Assembly (NCBI GenBank): GCA_023375785.1
Contig: SZWC01001562.1
Span: 12,225 to 76,224, forward strand
Origin: Penium margaritaceum
Taxonomy: Eukaryota > Streptophyta > Zygnematophyceae > Desmidiales > Peniaceae
DNA length: 64,000 nucleotides
Direction: 5' to 3'
Part shown: positions 1-11,169 of the stretch, piece after piece
Layout: every line of letters begins with the position of its first letter
How positions within the stretch are numbered: the stretch's first letter is position 1
The notes under the pieces: generated by a model
Seen by the model: the letters and a program-made list of their open reading frames with translations, nothing else
The model's database searches: none
Told to the model about the DNA's origin: nothing
Position numbers and translations under genes: made by a program

Positions 1-305
1 ATATCTATATCTATATCTATATCTATATCTTTATCTATATCTATATCTATATCTATATCTATATCTATATCTATATCTATATCTATATCTATATCTATAT
101 CTATATCTATATCTATATCTATATCTATATCGATATCTATATCAATATCTATATCTATATCTATGTATCTATACCTATGTTTATATGTATATCTATATAA
201 ATGTATATCTATATCCATATTTATATCGATGTCAATATCTATATGTGTATCTATATCTATATATATATTCATATCTATATCCATATCTATATCTATATAT
301 TCTTT
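1..305. repeat. ATATCT hexanucleotide microsatellite
   Basis: The first 160 bases or so are almost pure tandem ATATCT. The array then decays through variants such as ATATCC, ATATGT and ATATCG until about 305, with scattered units to about 355. It runs off the left edge, so its full length is unknown. It is AT-rich simple-sequence DNA with no coding content. Confidence 0.95.
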
Positions 306-2532
306 TATCTCTATCTATATGTGAATCCTTGTGTAGATGCATATCTATGGCCATATCTATGTAACCATTTTATGTGATTTCAAATCATTTTATATAGCTT
401 GATATTTTTTTTAGGAATTAATTTCAGCAAATATGTTTTGTGCTATCTGTTGTTATTGTTGGATAATGAAAATTATATATCACATAACCATCTTTGAGTT
501 TTTTATCGACACGCAAACCTCCTAGTGTAATTTAAGGTTTTGTGTGTTTTGTGTGGGCCACGCTCGCGCAAACATAAAACCCCACATCAAACAAGGGGGT
601 TTGTGTGTAGAAAAAAAGGCTTGTTGCTTGATTGTGATCGAGCAAAAATGCCCATTTTTTACATCGAGTAGAAACGCTCGTTTTGTTTTCTTTTCCTTAC
701 TTGCAAACCACAAATTTTCAAAATTTAATCCGTAGTGAAACCCTACCCCAAATTAATTTTTGGTTTTTAAGGTTTTTTTTATTTGGGTTTGTGCTGGGCC
801 TTAGAGTAATGGGGCCCAATAGATTCCTTTTCAGCACATGGGGAGTCGTGGACCTTGAATGCAAACCATAGGCAAACCCCACCCCCCCCCATGAACATTC
901 ACAAAACCCTTGAATGAGGGGTTTTCGAATGTTTGAAGGGATTGATTACGTTAGCATGTCGATGATACATCATGGACATGTTGCGTTTTCTCTCTGTTCT
1001 TCGGGAAAATATCAATATTGTCAGGTCAGTAGGCAGGTGAGTCTTATTCTTCTGAATGTCGGGTTGGGAATGTAGACAAGGATAAACTGACCATATAACC
1101 CTAGTTTTTGCTCTGTCCTAATGGGAGGTTTTGGATCTAGGTAGATTACAAAGTTTTGGACCTACTTGATTCCTAGCCTATCGGATGCTCAACTTTGATA
1201 GCATAAGTAAGCCGACCCGAATGGCTGAATCATTTTCTTTCTGCCCAGGCAATTCTGGCCTTCATTTATTTAAAAACAATTGTCCTGCTTGTTTGTGATG
1301 TACTGACGCGCTAGCCTTCACACATTCACGACGATTTGAACGCATGTCTTGTTCTGTTCTTAGTAATTAGTTGGGTTCAACACAAATGAGTCTGAATCAA
1401 ACATCTACACTAATATTATACTTTACCATATACACTGCTCTTAACAAACTCGTCGTTTAGGCGGCGTACGAGGTAGGTCTCTCACGTGAGGTCGGAGTTT
1501 GGCGCTTACGAGATTTGTCGACGGAGTTTTCCATGCGCTATTGTTGGCCGTCACATTTTTTAAACATATTTTTTGGAACAGTCGCTCGCTTTGTACACCT
1601 TTCCTCAACGTCGCAAATTGTCGTGGCGACTGGTCAGCTCATCGCCTTCGACAAGTTTGGCATATAGACAAATGAATTGTGTATTAATCCCTACATCTAG
1701 CCTTGTTCGGGTCACTTTCGTCATTTACCATTATTATGTGTTTCTTCTCTATGCATTCTCCCACACTGGGATTTCGAGTCTTCGGCGCTCGTGGTGGCTT
1801 TCCCCATGCGTTCCAACAGGCGGATTGTCCGATTCATTGCGACCTCGTTAACGCGCAGACGCCATGCCCAGAATGCGGCTGCATGGTCAAGATGACGTCT
1901 AGACGGTTGGCGACGCCAGTTGAATGTTCAAAAATCGGTCCCCCAAAGGAGCCGCCGGAGTCAATCGAAGAAGATGAACATAAAACTTTCGGGCATTGTT
2001 CTCCCGGCAAACTTGTCGTGGGCAGAGTCCAAGACACACGGTTACGGTATGTCCAGGCAGATAAGACAATAGCCTCTTGAAAAGAGCCACTTGCACAATC
2101 GGTGCCAGATAAACTGAAGACCAGTTTGATCTATTTATTCGGTTCTGAAAAAATATGTGATGTTAAGGGCACACGCGGCAGGTCATGCAAACTACGAGCC
2201 TTTGACTACGGAGTTCATTCCACAGTGATGAAACTTTCATAATTTTTTTATTTTTCTATGCATATAATCTTCTTCCACTGAATTCTTGAGGGAATAAATG
2301 GGACCTTCGAACCAACCAATGTGAAGTTGTTCATGTTATTCCCATTGTGGAGTCCAAATATAATGTTTCGACTTTCTCTCAATCGCTACTCCCAACCTCA
2401 TGTGAGTGTTACCCAATCAACATTACGCTGAGTACATCCATCAGAGTCTCTAGCAGTTCATGAACCAGGTGGATTTCCACACTTCCGGTGACGTGGAATG
2501 CAACACTTGCAAGGATAAGGTCAACAAATGAT
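306..2532. other. Unassigned stretch left of the first retroelement
   Basis: I recognise no gene, RNA or mobile-element protein here. A C-rich run lies at about 881-890. The most gene-like part is about 1703-2080 on the plus strand, open for 125 codons with a CPECGC motif near residue 54, but it has no family resemblance I can name and no neighbour that supports it. It could be an exon fragment, an old repeat or chance. Confidence 0.5.
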
Positions 2533-2537
2533 TATAC
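2533..2537. repeat. Target-site duplication, left copy (TATAC)
   Basis: TATAC directly precedes the left LTR of the 2538-10166 element. The same five bases follow the right LTR at 10167-10171. Five-base duplications are typical of copia integration, and this pair fixes both element ends. Confidence 0.88.
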
Positions 2538-3181
2538 TGAGAAATTTATAGGAAGCTTCCTAGCCTTGCTGCTTCTGACGTGGCGACAATGTCCGGTCAG
2601 CTAACACACTAGTAAGCAAACCGGTGCCAGGAACAATAAGGGTCAGGTTAGGGAGACGCGTAAAGTCTCATAAGCTCTACTAGCTTAATAATGCAGAGAG
2701 GATTGACAGCAGACAAGAATGTAACATAAATATCTATTGCAATGCACGGCGGGTGATGCACACGACTGTGTCAGTTTATCCTAAAACCGGCCCAAAACCA
2801 CTATTTTGACCGTAACTCTGCGCGCAGACATCCAAACGCAACACCACCTGAACCTAGAGATGCATAATCTTGAGCCAGACGCTACGTCTGGTCACGTGCA
2901 CAAGTCCGGCATCGATCTGGGACAGACAATGCAAAACATGAAAATTGGGCTCAAAAGGCAGTCAACCCTGAAAAAACTCTAACGACTACAGGAAGATTCC
3001 AGAGCATCCCAGCAAGCACCCGGGACGTCGTGGCAGCTGTCTAGCAGCTGGTCGTGGATGGAGCCACCACTCGTCGATGCTCCGGCGCCATGTGGACCCG
3101 CATTAGTGATCTGCGCAAGCATGGACACGACCGAGTGGTCACAGTAAGCTGTACAAACACACGAGGACGATTCACATCACA
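2538..3181 (-). repeat. 3' LTR of copia element A
   Basis: This 644-bp block matches 9526-10166 along its whole length in the same orientation. On the plus strand it begins TGAGAAATT and ends near CACATCACA, giving the TG...CA termini expected of LTRs. The similarity stops sharply at both ends. Confidence 0.92.
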
Positions 3182-3281
3182 GCACTCCCCGATGACCCGA
3201 TGGTACGCATGTCCATACACGTGTAGAACTGACACAAGTGCGCAACAAGATGCTCAATAGTCCATGATCATGCACCCACTC

Positions 3282-3998
3282 TCAGCCACTCTTAGGCAAG
3301 GGACGAAGCCCGACAGGACGAATGGCCACCATGAACTTTCCGCGCGCAAGTATCTTGGTCAACAAGTCAGCCCGTTGCATGTCTGTGCTGACCCAGATGA
3401 CGAAGATCACCTGTCGCTCTACAAGATCATGAACAGAGTAATGCCCAACAACAATGTGCTTCGTGTGTGCATGGAACACACAAGAGTTCTCTGCAATGGC
3501 AAGAGCACTCTGGTTGTCACAGCGTTGAATGACGCAAGGCACAGACTGACGCAGCTCACAAAATAGACATTGTAGCCACAGAGCCTCAGCAGCCCCAGCC
3601 CCCAGAGCAACGTACTCAGCCTCTGATAAGCTACGTGCGATGCAACCCTGCTGGCCGCTGCGCCATGACAAAGCGGTGCCACCAAGCGGGAACACGTAAC
3701 GTGTCTGATTGCGCCCATCAGGAGTCCATGCCCAGTCACTGTATGTGTAGCCCTCCACTACCACCGAATACTGCCGTCAAAAGCAGAGCGCGTGCTACGG
3801 TGTGGAGACCACGTACCACACCACTTGCACAGTCGCATGAAGGGCTCTCACCCGAGGACACAGTGAAAAATGTGCAAGGAGGTTGACGGCGAAGGCAATG
3901 TCGGATCGTTTGGTAGTGGCCAAGTACATCAAAGAGCCAATCAAGTGCAAGTACAGGGTCATGTTCACTGTCTCCCCGAGCTCTACTAGATCATCCAC
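3282..3998 (-). pseudogene. Copia RNase H and RT C-terminal remnant (element A)
   Basis: The minus-strand translation carries copia RNase H signatures: SLSEAEYVALG, the DNQSALAIAEN block, a KHI...YHxVHDLVE-like stretch and ADLLTK near the C-terminus. The upstream part (3795-3998) reads LIGSLMYLATTKRSDIAFAVN, the usual link between RT and RNase H. In the family this domain removes the RNA strand of the RNA-DNA hybrid during reverse transcription. It ends about 100 bp from the 3' LTR, as expected. Fossil, not functional. Confidence 0.9.
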
Positions 3999-4010
3999 CT
4001 TCAGAGCATC

Positions 4011-5140
4011 CTACTCGTCCGGTGTGATGGGTGTGGAGGTTGTGGGAACTGCACCAAGGAGGTCAGCAAACCGCTCCCCCACAACGTCAGTCAAACGTGC
4101 CTGATGAAACAACGGTGTCCGCCGCTTACGTTCACATACGATCTCCATCTCGAGAAAAATAGTTGTAGGACCAAGGTCCTTCATCCTGTAGAAGGCCCAA
4201 AGGACTACCTTGGCCTCCTTAACGACCTCTATAGAAGGAGACGCAATCAGGAGGTCATCCACGTAGACTAGGATGGTGGTGAAGCTCTCAGTTGTCCATC
4301 CGTGAAAGAGGGATGGGTCAGCGTCACTCTGCACGTAACCAACACGTGTCAGAGTGCCGGTGACGTCAAAGTTCCAGCACCTAGATGACAGTTTCAAGTC
4401 ATACAAGGCCTTGCGCAAGAGCCAAAACCTGTCACCGACTTTGAATCCAGGTGGTTGAACCATGTACATCTCCTCCTCTAAGGTCCCGTGGAGAAACACG
4501 TTATTCAAATCCATCTAGTGTAGCTCCCAGTCGTGGTGAGCAACAACCCCGTACAAAGCGCGAGCGGTGGTCATGCGGCCAACGGGTACGAAGGTGTCTG
4601 TGAAATCTATACCCTCAAGTGAGCCTTGTAGCGATCCACTGTTCCATCAAGCTTCACCTTCTTGCGAAAGACTGACTTCGCCTGTACAGCCTTCTGCCTA
4701 GGCGGTAGGTCAACAAGCTCGTAGAACCCGTGTTCACGGATGGCTCTGAGCTCATCCTCACAAGTAGCATGCCACAAGTTTGCATCATGAGCTGAGAGTG
4801 CTTCCTTCAATGTGCCTGGATCAGGCGTCGTTGAGGGAGAGCTCCAGTTGGCTAAGATACATGCCTCCGGACTCAGTCTATCCACGACAAGGTCGGCTGC
4901 GGCATCACAAGCAACGGAGAAATTCCGGGAGACCAACTCGTGGCCGACAGGATATGTCGGATGTACCTTAGTGTTGATTGCCTGGACACTCAAGCCAAGG
5001 GCCTTCGTGCCAGGCTCGCCACTCTGAACAGCACAAGCCGAGCATCTAGGCGCTGAGTCAGCAGTCCGCTGAGCCCTAGGGGTCAATGGTCGAAGACGAC
5101 CACCGGGCTCGCACGAGGAGCCCGATGTAGAGGTGCTCAC
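4011..5140 (-). pseudogene. Copia reverse transcriptase remnant (element A)
   Basis: Two blocks cover the RT. 4607-5140 holds the N-terminal part (ELRAIREHGFYELVDLPP, then a VDRYKAHLRV-type motif). 4011-4514 holds DLNNVFLHG, PPGFKVGD and the catalytic-box region VYVDDLLIA. These are the conserved copia RT (RVT_2) landmarks in the right order. The domain copies element RNA into DNA. It belongs to a fossil polyprotein with several interruptions. Confidence 0.92.
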
Positions 5141-5210
5141 CTCTGGCTGCGAAGAAGGCTGCTAGGCCATAGCTGCAAGGGAAATAGGTAGTAGCACTGG
5201 AGTGGGTATG

Positions 5211-5400
5211 AGGGAGGGGACTGGCACTGGCATAGGATTAGGTGTACCAGAGGGGACCAACACTAGCACAGAATCAGGTGAGCCAGAGGGGTCTGGCACC
5301 GGCACATGATCAGGTGTGTCAGAGGGGACCGACACTGACACGGGACTAGGTATACCAGAGGGGTCTGACACCGGCAAGAGATCAAGTGGGCCAGAGGGGG
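5211..5400 (-). repeat. 36-bp tandem repeat coding a Pro/Ser-rich 12-residue linker
   Basis: Units of 36 bp start at about 5211, 5247, 5283, 5319, 5355 and 5391, each with a CCAGAGGGG-like core on the plus strand. On the minus strand they encode a 12-residue Ser-Pro-Asp/Thr-Pro-Val pattern (for example PVPDPSGSPDSV). The array lies between integrase and RT, a region that is usually variable and unstructured in copia polyproteins. It probably grew by slippage or unequal exchange. Confidence 0.85.
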
Positions 5401-5698
5401 CTGATGAGGCCACTGGACGCACAGCCACAAAGGCCGGATCGTCCGCAGTCGGAGACCGAACCACAGGTGAGGACGTCTGGCCGGACCCATGTGCAGGACT
5501 GGACTACCCCATCCGTCGGGAGGCCACACAAGTAGGAACGTGGTCGGCGGCCAGCGGTAGAATATTGGACAACTCGTGATAGGTGAGAACCTCAAAGAAG
5601 ACGGCATCTCAAGACTCGTCAATGTGATGGCGAGCAGGGTCCCAAAAGCGCTAGGCCTTTGATCGCGAGGAGATACCAAGGAAGGTACACATGCGTCT

Positions 5699-6291
5699 TC
5701 AAGGTGAGACCTTGGACCCTTGCTGGTCCTCGGTGTACCAGACGCAGGCGATGGACCCCCAAACACAGGCGTAATGGAGATCAGCACAATGGCCAAACCA
5801 CAACACAAACGGCATGACATGGTCTGGAAGCGGACCATGCGGCAAGCGGTTCCAGACCCACGTCATGTAGGAGAAGCCCTCAAAAGCAAAGGACTCCGGA
5901 AGACCGCAGTCAGACCACATAGCGTGAACCACATCCTTCATGGTGCGCTTCAAATGCTCAAACACACCGTTCTGCTGTGGTGTAGTAGGGACAAAGAGTA
6001 GGTATCTATCTCACCTAAGAACTCACCACTACGATCCCAGCGGAACGTGTGAAGGATGTGACGAGACTGACGCTCAGCCATCACAAGCCACAGGTGAACC
6101 ACCAGCGCGACATCGCTCTTGCGGTGGAGGCTATAGACCCACCGCATCCGGGTGAAGTCATCAGTCAGGGTGAGAACATTGGACCCCGGTGAGAGGGACT
6201 CGACCGGGAGAGGACCGAGAAGGTCGGAGTGGACCAACTCTAGTGGACGTAGTGCCCGGGAGGAGGAGTCAGGGTAAGAGCAGTGACACAT
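5699..6291 (-). pseudogene. Copia integrase core and C-terminal remnant (element A)
   Basis: 5950-6291 reads LVHSDLLGPLPV, then LTLTDDFTRMRWVYSLHRKSDV, the N-terminal half of a copia rve integrase core with its first catalytic Asp region. 5699-5965 continues with the later core and the WVWNRLPHGPLPDHV...FGH block found in the copies at 12787-13164 and 60760-61119. Integrase inserts the cDNA and leaves the 5-bp duplication seen here. Confidence 0.9.
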
Positions 6292-6372
6292 CTTACCTTG
6301 GGTGCAAAGAAGACAACCGGTCTTCGGCGGCTTCTCAAAGGAAGCCGTGTCAAGACTGAGGGCTGGATGAAT

Positions 6373-6890
6373 TCAAATGAGCTTGGACACAGTGTCCGAG
6401 CTCATATGGCAGAGGCGACGATGTAACAAGCGCTGATGCTCGGGGGAGAGAACACTAATGACAAACATACACGAAGAAGAGAGAAAGGAAGCAAAAACAG
6501 AGGGAATGAAATGAGACACATGATAGAGGTAATGAAAAATAGAGGCACGAAGCACGATGGCACATGTGTCAAGAGCAATTATTGTGGCAGAGTCAACAGA
6601 GTGCTCAACAGTGAGACCCATTCTGGTGCATGCACGAATAGAGAGAAGGTTGAGCTCAAGAGTAGGGACAAAGAGAACATTAGAAATGTACAAGGGGCTA
6701 GACGGATCATCAAACTACACAACCCCAACTCCTTACACAGGCAACGGCTGACCAGACGCTGGCGAACGGACCGAACGGATGTAATGGGACCGAGCACAAC
6801 GAAGTCACTACAACGACATGTCATGTGATGGGTGGCACCAAAGTCAATGATCCAGGTGCTATTTGGCTCACGAGTAGTAGTCAACACTGA
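6373..6890 (-). pseudogene. Copia protease and GAG-pre-integrase remnant (element A)
   Basis: The minus strand carries WIIDFGATHHMT, the active-site neighbourhood of copia aspartic proteases (usual family form DSGATHHM). Next comes the LFVPTLELNLLSI segment and the HQRLLHRRLCHMS block of the GAG-pre-integrase zinc-binding domain. The protease normally cuts the polyprotein and the HHCC domain assists integrase. Fossil. Confidence 0.88.
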
Positions 6891-8719
6891 GTAACATGCC
6901 ACAGAACACTCTACCTCTACTGGACTCTCAGCAGAGGACTCAGGACAACGACGAATAGTACGGATCTGTGACTCGTCAAGCCAGTCGGTACTGTCAGGGT
7001 CATCTTCATTGCGAGCTGACTCAGCTCCACCACAAGCATCACGACAGACAACAGAGGTACTAAGACAAGCTATCTTAGGACCACTCGGCTGTGACACCAC
7101 ACTCGCACCTCCTTGAGTACAAAGCGCCAGCAGCTGATGGAGCTCCGTGATCGTGCGATCCAAAGGGCCCATATCAGTGCTGCTACCTGATGAAACGGAT
7201 GCGTCTGACGCGATTGTGGTCGCGGCGCGCCCCGTCCATGTGTCACTCAAGAAAATCCACTGCATGTGCGCCGCCTGAATGTCGTACATGATCTGAGTCC
7301 AGTCAAGGGACTGCTCACACTCCGTGTAGTGATGAGCGCTTCCATAGTTGTAACAGTGGACATAACGTCCACTACCACTAGTCACCGACTGCTACTGCTG
7401 GTGTCCCTTCCCACGTCGCTTCTTCCCCTTCTTCCCCTTTGCGACTGATATAATACCCTGAGTGTGGCCGCTCGAGTTTGAGGAGGAGGAGGAGGAAGCA
7501 GTGGAGGTGGGACTGGTGAGCTGGGACAGAGGCGTAGGAGGGGTCATAGTCATAGGTGCAACTAGTGGACTCTACTAATGGGCGATGACAGCCTCATGAT
7601 CCAATATGGTCTGGAGGAAGTAGCGATGGGTCCAAGAAAGTAGTTGTAGTGACTCTGACTACTCAGAGAGAGCCACACGGCCGAAGCCCGGAAAGAGCTT
7701 CACGTGCTCCAAGTGCGCCCCCATCATGATGGTGTCGAGTGCCCACAACTGCGTCCTGCCACCTGTCCCAAGGCGAATGTAAAGGCGCATCGGTGGCCTC
7801 CAGTAGTCAGCTGCAAGCTCCATGGGACCCTGACGGAGGGAGTGAACCTCACGTGGTCGGGCCGTCCTGGTGACATGGGTCTCTGCAACCAGAAGTGTTA
7901 GTGCTAGCTCTCAACCTTGGTGCGGATCTGCTCCAGACCTGGTCCCGGTCTCACTTAGGAAGGGTCGGAAGTCGACCACAGTCTTCCGCAGCATGGCGTA
8001 GAGGAGACTGCGCATCGCTCTCGCTGCCGTCTAGACCTGGTGAGTGTCGCGGGTCTGGTACTAGTTGTGGTAGTAAGGCGAGATGCCCCCCGAATCGGCC
8101 CACACCTGAAATAAGGTCTTCCAGCAATCGAAGACCTCGTCGCTCACATAATAGGGTGGAGGTGTCTCGAAGTCCTTTGATCGTCGCTCGGTGAGGCGAC
8201 CTTAGGTTCGGGAGATGGAGGACGGGGTATAGGGAGTCCACCAGTGGGAGAAATGCCACCAAAAGTGAACGTTGCCAAACGACGTGCCTGGTCCTGATGG
8301 CGAGAAGGTCATGGAGTAAGCGGCTACGACTCCATATGTAACTCACGGATGCGCTCCTCAAGTACACGAATCCCGTGCTTGCGTGTGTCCTCCTCCATCT
8401 CCTCCTCATCCCAGGTGTCAACCTGTGATGAGGGGTTTTGAGGTCGCGGCGTTGTGTGGGGTTTAGACTGCTGAATGGATGGTGCAACTCAAGAAGATCC
8501 TCCTGGTGGCTATTGTGAGGCCCCTACATGACCTCGTAGTAACTTCATGATCTCCTGCAACACGTCAGACTGTCGCCGCTACTGCCGGCGTATCTCGTCC
8601 TACGATCATAAAAGCTCGTCGATCGCGAGTGACTGCGACCGTGAACTCATAATGCCCAAAAAGGAGGACGAGGAGGAGTCTCCTAGCCCCTTTCCCTTGT
8701 CACGCATTGGTGGCATCAT
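6890..8719 (-). pseudogene. Copia gag remnant (element A)
   Basis: This region between the leader and the protease is where copia gag sits. A zinc-knuckle-like stretch (HCYNYGSAHHYTEC) lies at about 7320-7370. The likely start is the MMPPMRDKGKG segment at about 8719 on the minus strand, followed by a Ser-rich stretch. The middle is poorly conserved and I cannot outline the capsid domain. Broken at several points. Confidence 0.6.
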
Positions 8720-9064
8720 AGTGCTTAGTATGGGGTCAAACGTCAAAACGCCCTGAATAGGAAACCGACAGCATTTCTTAAGGAATGGGATCGTCGAGAT
8801 GGATTTTGAGATCGAGCGTTTTAACCTCAAAATACTGACATCAGCAAAGCTGATGATGACATCAACATTATTTATGCTAGCAAAAAAACGTGGACATTTT
8901 ATACAGAGGCATATTTTACGCCAGCAATTTTTGGTTTTTTAGGCAGGCATGCAGGCTCCGCGTGACTGGGGGGTGACCGCGTCATCACTTGCTCGCTGCT
9001 GTGTTGTGACTGCGTAGCCCTATGCAGCTTTTGCACAACTTTTGCACAACTGCACGGCAACATT

Positions 9065-9513
9065 TCATAGGATTGCTGCTGTTGCTGCGGCCCCCGCCAC
9101 TACTACTGCATTGTTGCTGCTGCTACTGCTTCTGCCACTGTTGCAGCGCTGATGTTGCTGCTCGCGGCTGTTGAAGCCGCGGTTGCTACAAGCTACTGGA
9201 ACCGCTGCACGCTTCTCGTAGCCGCTGCCACGAGCTGTTGCGAGCTGATTCTCCATTTTTGTTCTCATTTTTTTTGTATAGATGGGCAACCAGACACGGC
9301 TGCTGCTTCCACATGGTACTGCTGCTACTGCTCAAGGTTATTGTTGGAGCTAGTAACTGCCGTTGCTCACCTGGTGAGGTGGTGGAGATTGCAGGGTGGT
9401 GTCGTTGCTGCAAACAGGTACGACGGGTCCCAGGATATGGCGGCGGAGGTGACTCTCACTACGACTATCGGTGCTGCGTTTCTACAGTGCAGCTCAACGA
9501 GAGATGTCTCGCT
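9065..9513 (-). other. Trinucleotide-rich 5' leader of element A
   Basis: Between gag and the primer-binding site lies a stretch full of TGC/TGT triplets on the plus strand (CAG/CAA on the transcribed strand), densest at 9070-9240. It falls in the untranslated leader. Open frames through it encode only Ala/Leu/Cys-rich low-complexity peptides and are not treated as genes. A similar leader occurs at 53330-54132. Confidence 0.7.
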
Positions 9514-9525
9514 GCTCTGATACCA
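9514..9525 (-). promoter_or_regulatory. Primer-binding site (initiator tRNA-Met) of element A
   Basis: The minus strand reads TGGTATCAGAGC, complementary to the 3' end of plant initiator tRNA-Met, directly next to the inner edge of the 5' LTR. Its position fixes the LTR boundary at 9526 and confirms minus-strand transcription. Confidence 0.92.
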
Positions 9526-10166
9526 TGAGAAATTGCTAGGAAGCTTCCTAACATTGCTCCTGGTGACGTGGCGACATTGACAGTCAGTTGACACACTAGC
9601 AAGAAAGCAGGTGCCAGAAACAACAAGGGCCAAGCTAGGGAGACACACAAAGTCTCATAAGCTCCAATAGCTTAGTAATGCAGATAGGAATGACAACTAA
9701 CAAGAGCACAACATAAATACCTGTCGCGGCGCACGGCGGGTGACGAACGCGACAGTGTCAGTTTGTCCTAAAACCGGCCCAAAACCACTGTTTTGGTCGT
9801 AACTTTGCGTCCAGGCATCCGAACGCAACACCGTCTGAACCTAGAGAATTGTAATCTCTAGCCAGACACTACGGCTGGTTACACGCAGAGGTCCGGCATC
9901 GATCAAGGATAGACAATACAAAACATGCAAATTAGACTCAAAAGCGAGTCTATCGAGAAAACTCTAACGACTAAAGAAAAACTACAGAGCATCCCAGCAA
10001 GCACCCGGGACGTCATGGCAGCTGTCTGGTAGCTGCTGGTGGATGGAGCCACCACGCGTCGATGATCTGGCGCCATCTGGGTCCACATTAGGGATCGGTA
10101 CGAGCATGGGCATTGCCGAGTGGTCATAGTAAGCTATACAAACAGACGGGGACGACTCACATTACA
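9526..10166 (-). repeat. 5' LTR of copia element A
   Basis: The 641-bp partner of 2538-3181, colinear throughout. On the plus strand it starts TGAGAAATTGC and ends ACATTACA. Its inner edge touches the primer site and its outer edge the TATAC duplication. As the 5' LTR it would carry the promoter, but I cannot single out a convincing TATA box. Confidence 0.92.
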
Positions 10167-10171
10167 TATAC
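10167..10171. repeat. Target-site duplication, right copy (TATAC)
   Basis: TATAC, identical to 2533-2537. Confidence 0.88.
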
Positions 10172-10530
10172 TGTGATCTTGTCCACTTTCCTCTCGAGGG
10201 GAGAGGGGGGCAAGTCTTATACGTTGAACAACCGCAACCATACTTGTTGACAACGATGGCAGTTGACACTATGAAGCGTGGTAACAAATCAATTCTCTGG
10301 ATACGAGGCGGTCAATAATCATAACCAACTGGACCCACCATTCAATCTCATCGTAGCCATTTTCTGACCTTAAATCAAGAACCAGTATTACAGACTGCCC
10401 TAACACCCAACTTTCAGGGTTTTATGTCCCATGCATACACGATTCCCTAACCCTCGTGAGTGGAATTTCACATCAATGCATCCATGAACCACCTCAATCA
10501 ACTCCCTTGTTTTTACGTCGTTCTGCCTCA
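10172..10530. other. Spacer between elements A and B
   Basis: Unique-looking DNA with a short G-rich patch at about 10197-10211. No gene, repeat or element domain is seen. Confidence 0.5.
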
Positions 10531-10991
10531 TGGAATGAAGAAACCCCCAATAGTGTCGTCTTGTGCAAGATTGTGGGTTGTAAACGATGCAATGTGACAG
10601 ACAGTGCCAAGAATGGTAGAGAGGCGGCAAAGATTGAGTTGATGGATTGGGAAGTTAGCCAAAAAATGAGTGAAATGGATGGGTATCACCTCCCCCCATT
10701 GGTCTACATGGTGCAAATGCACTTGGATGGATTATGACAAGTCACTCCGGTTGCCTGGTGACAAACAGAAAGAAGCAATGAAAGCACAAAACAAGTGATA
10801 CATAACAGAGCTAGCAAAGAGCAGAAGTAGTGTTGCCAAGAAAGTGGCCCTTGGGAGCTGGCCACTAAGAGATTTTGTCGGGCACATAAGGATGTGAATG
10901 ATGGGACCGTCCAATTAGTAATATACTACCTTAGCCTGCTTGCGTGTGAGAGGCATCAAATCCAGAGGTCACCTAGACCCACACAACAACA
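10531..10991 (-). repeat. 3' LTR of copia element B
   Basis: Begins TGGAATGAAGAAA and matches 15864-16358 through several blocks, including the ...GCAATGTG...AGAATGGT... and GTGGCCCTTGG...CTGGCCAC segments, ending near ACAACAACA. The two copies differ at roughly a quarter of positions by eye plus length changes, so this insertion looks older than A. Confidence 0.78.
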
Positions 10992-11169
10992 CCCCAAATG
11001 ACACGTATACGCCGGAGGCCATAAACGCGCACGGGGCACAGGCACGCGGCAATGAGGAGCAAGAATAACGATGAAATAGAAGACACACAGACCGAACTAG
11101 GATGACAAAACAAGGAGGAAACAAACACACGTCAACCGGGACTGGCACGGAGGGACTGAAGACGAACAA

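Larger units (their letters stand above)
2538..10166 (-). mobile_element. Complete but decayed Ty1/copia retrotransposon (element A)
   Basis: A 7.6-kb element transcribed on the minus strand. It shows everything expected of a full insertion: two direct LTRs of about 640 bp, a TATAC target duplication, a primer-binding site next to the 5' LTR, and internal remnants in copia order (gag, protease, integrase, reverse transcriptase, RNase H). The integrase-before-RT order identifies Ty1/copia. By eye the LTRs differ at about one base in six or seven, so it is old. The coding part is broken by something like ten or more interruptions. Pol resembles the copies at 10531-16358 and 57250-62057, so they appear to be one lineage. 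Confidence 0.93.

Noticed and set aside
7951-8487. 178-codon Arg-rich frame on the minus strand
   Set aside because: It falls in the gag part of element A, but its translation does not look like gag, so it is not listed as a gene of its own.
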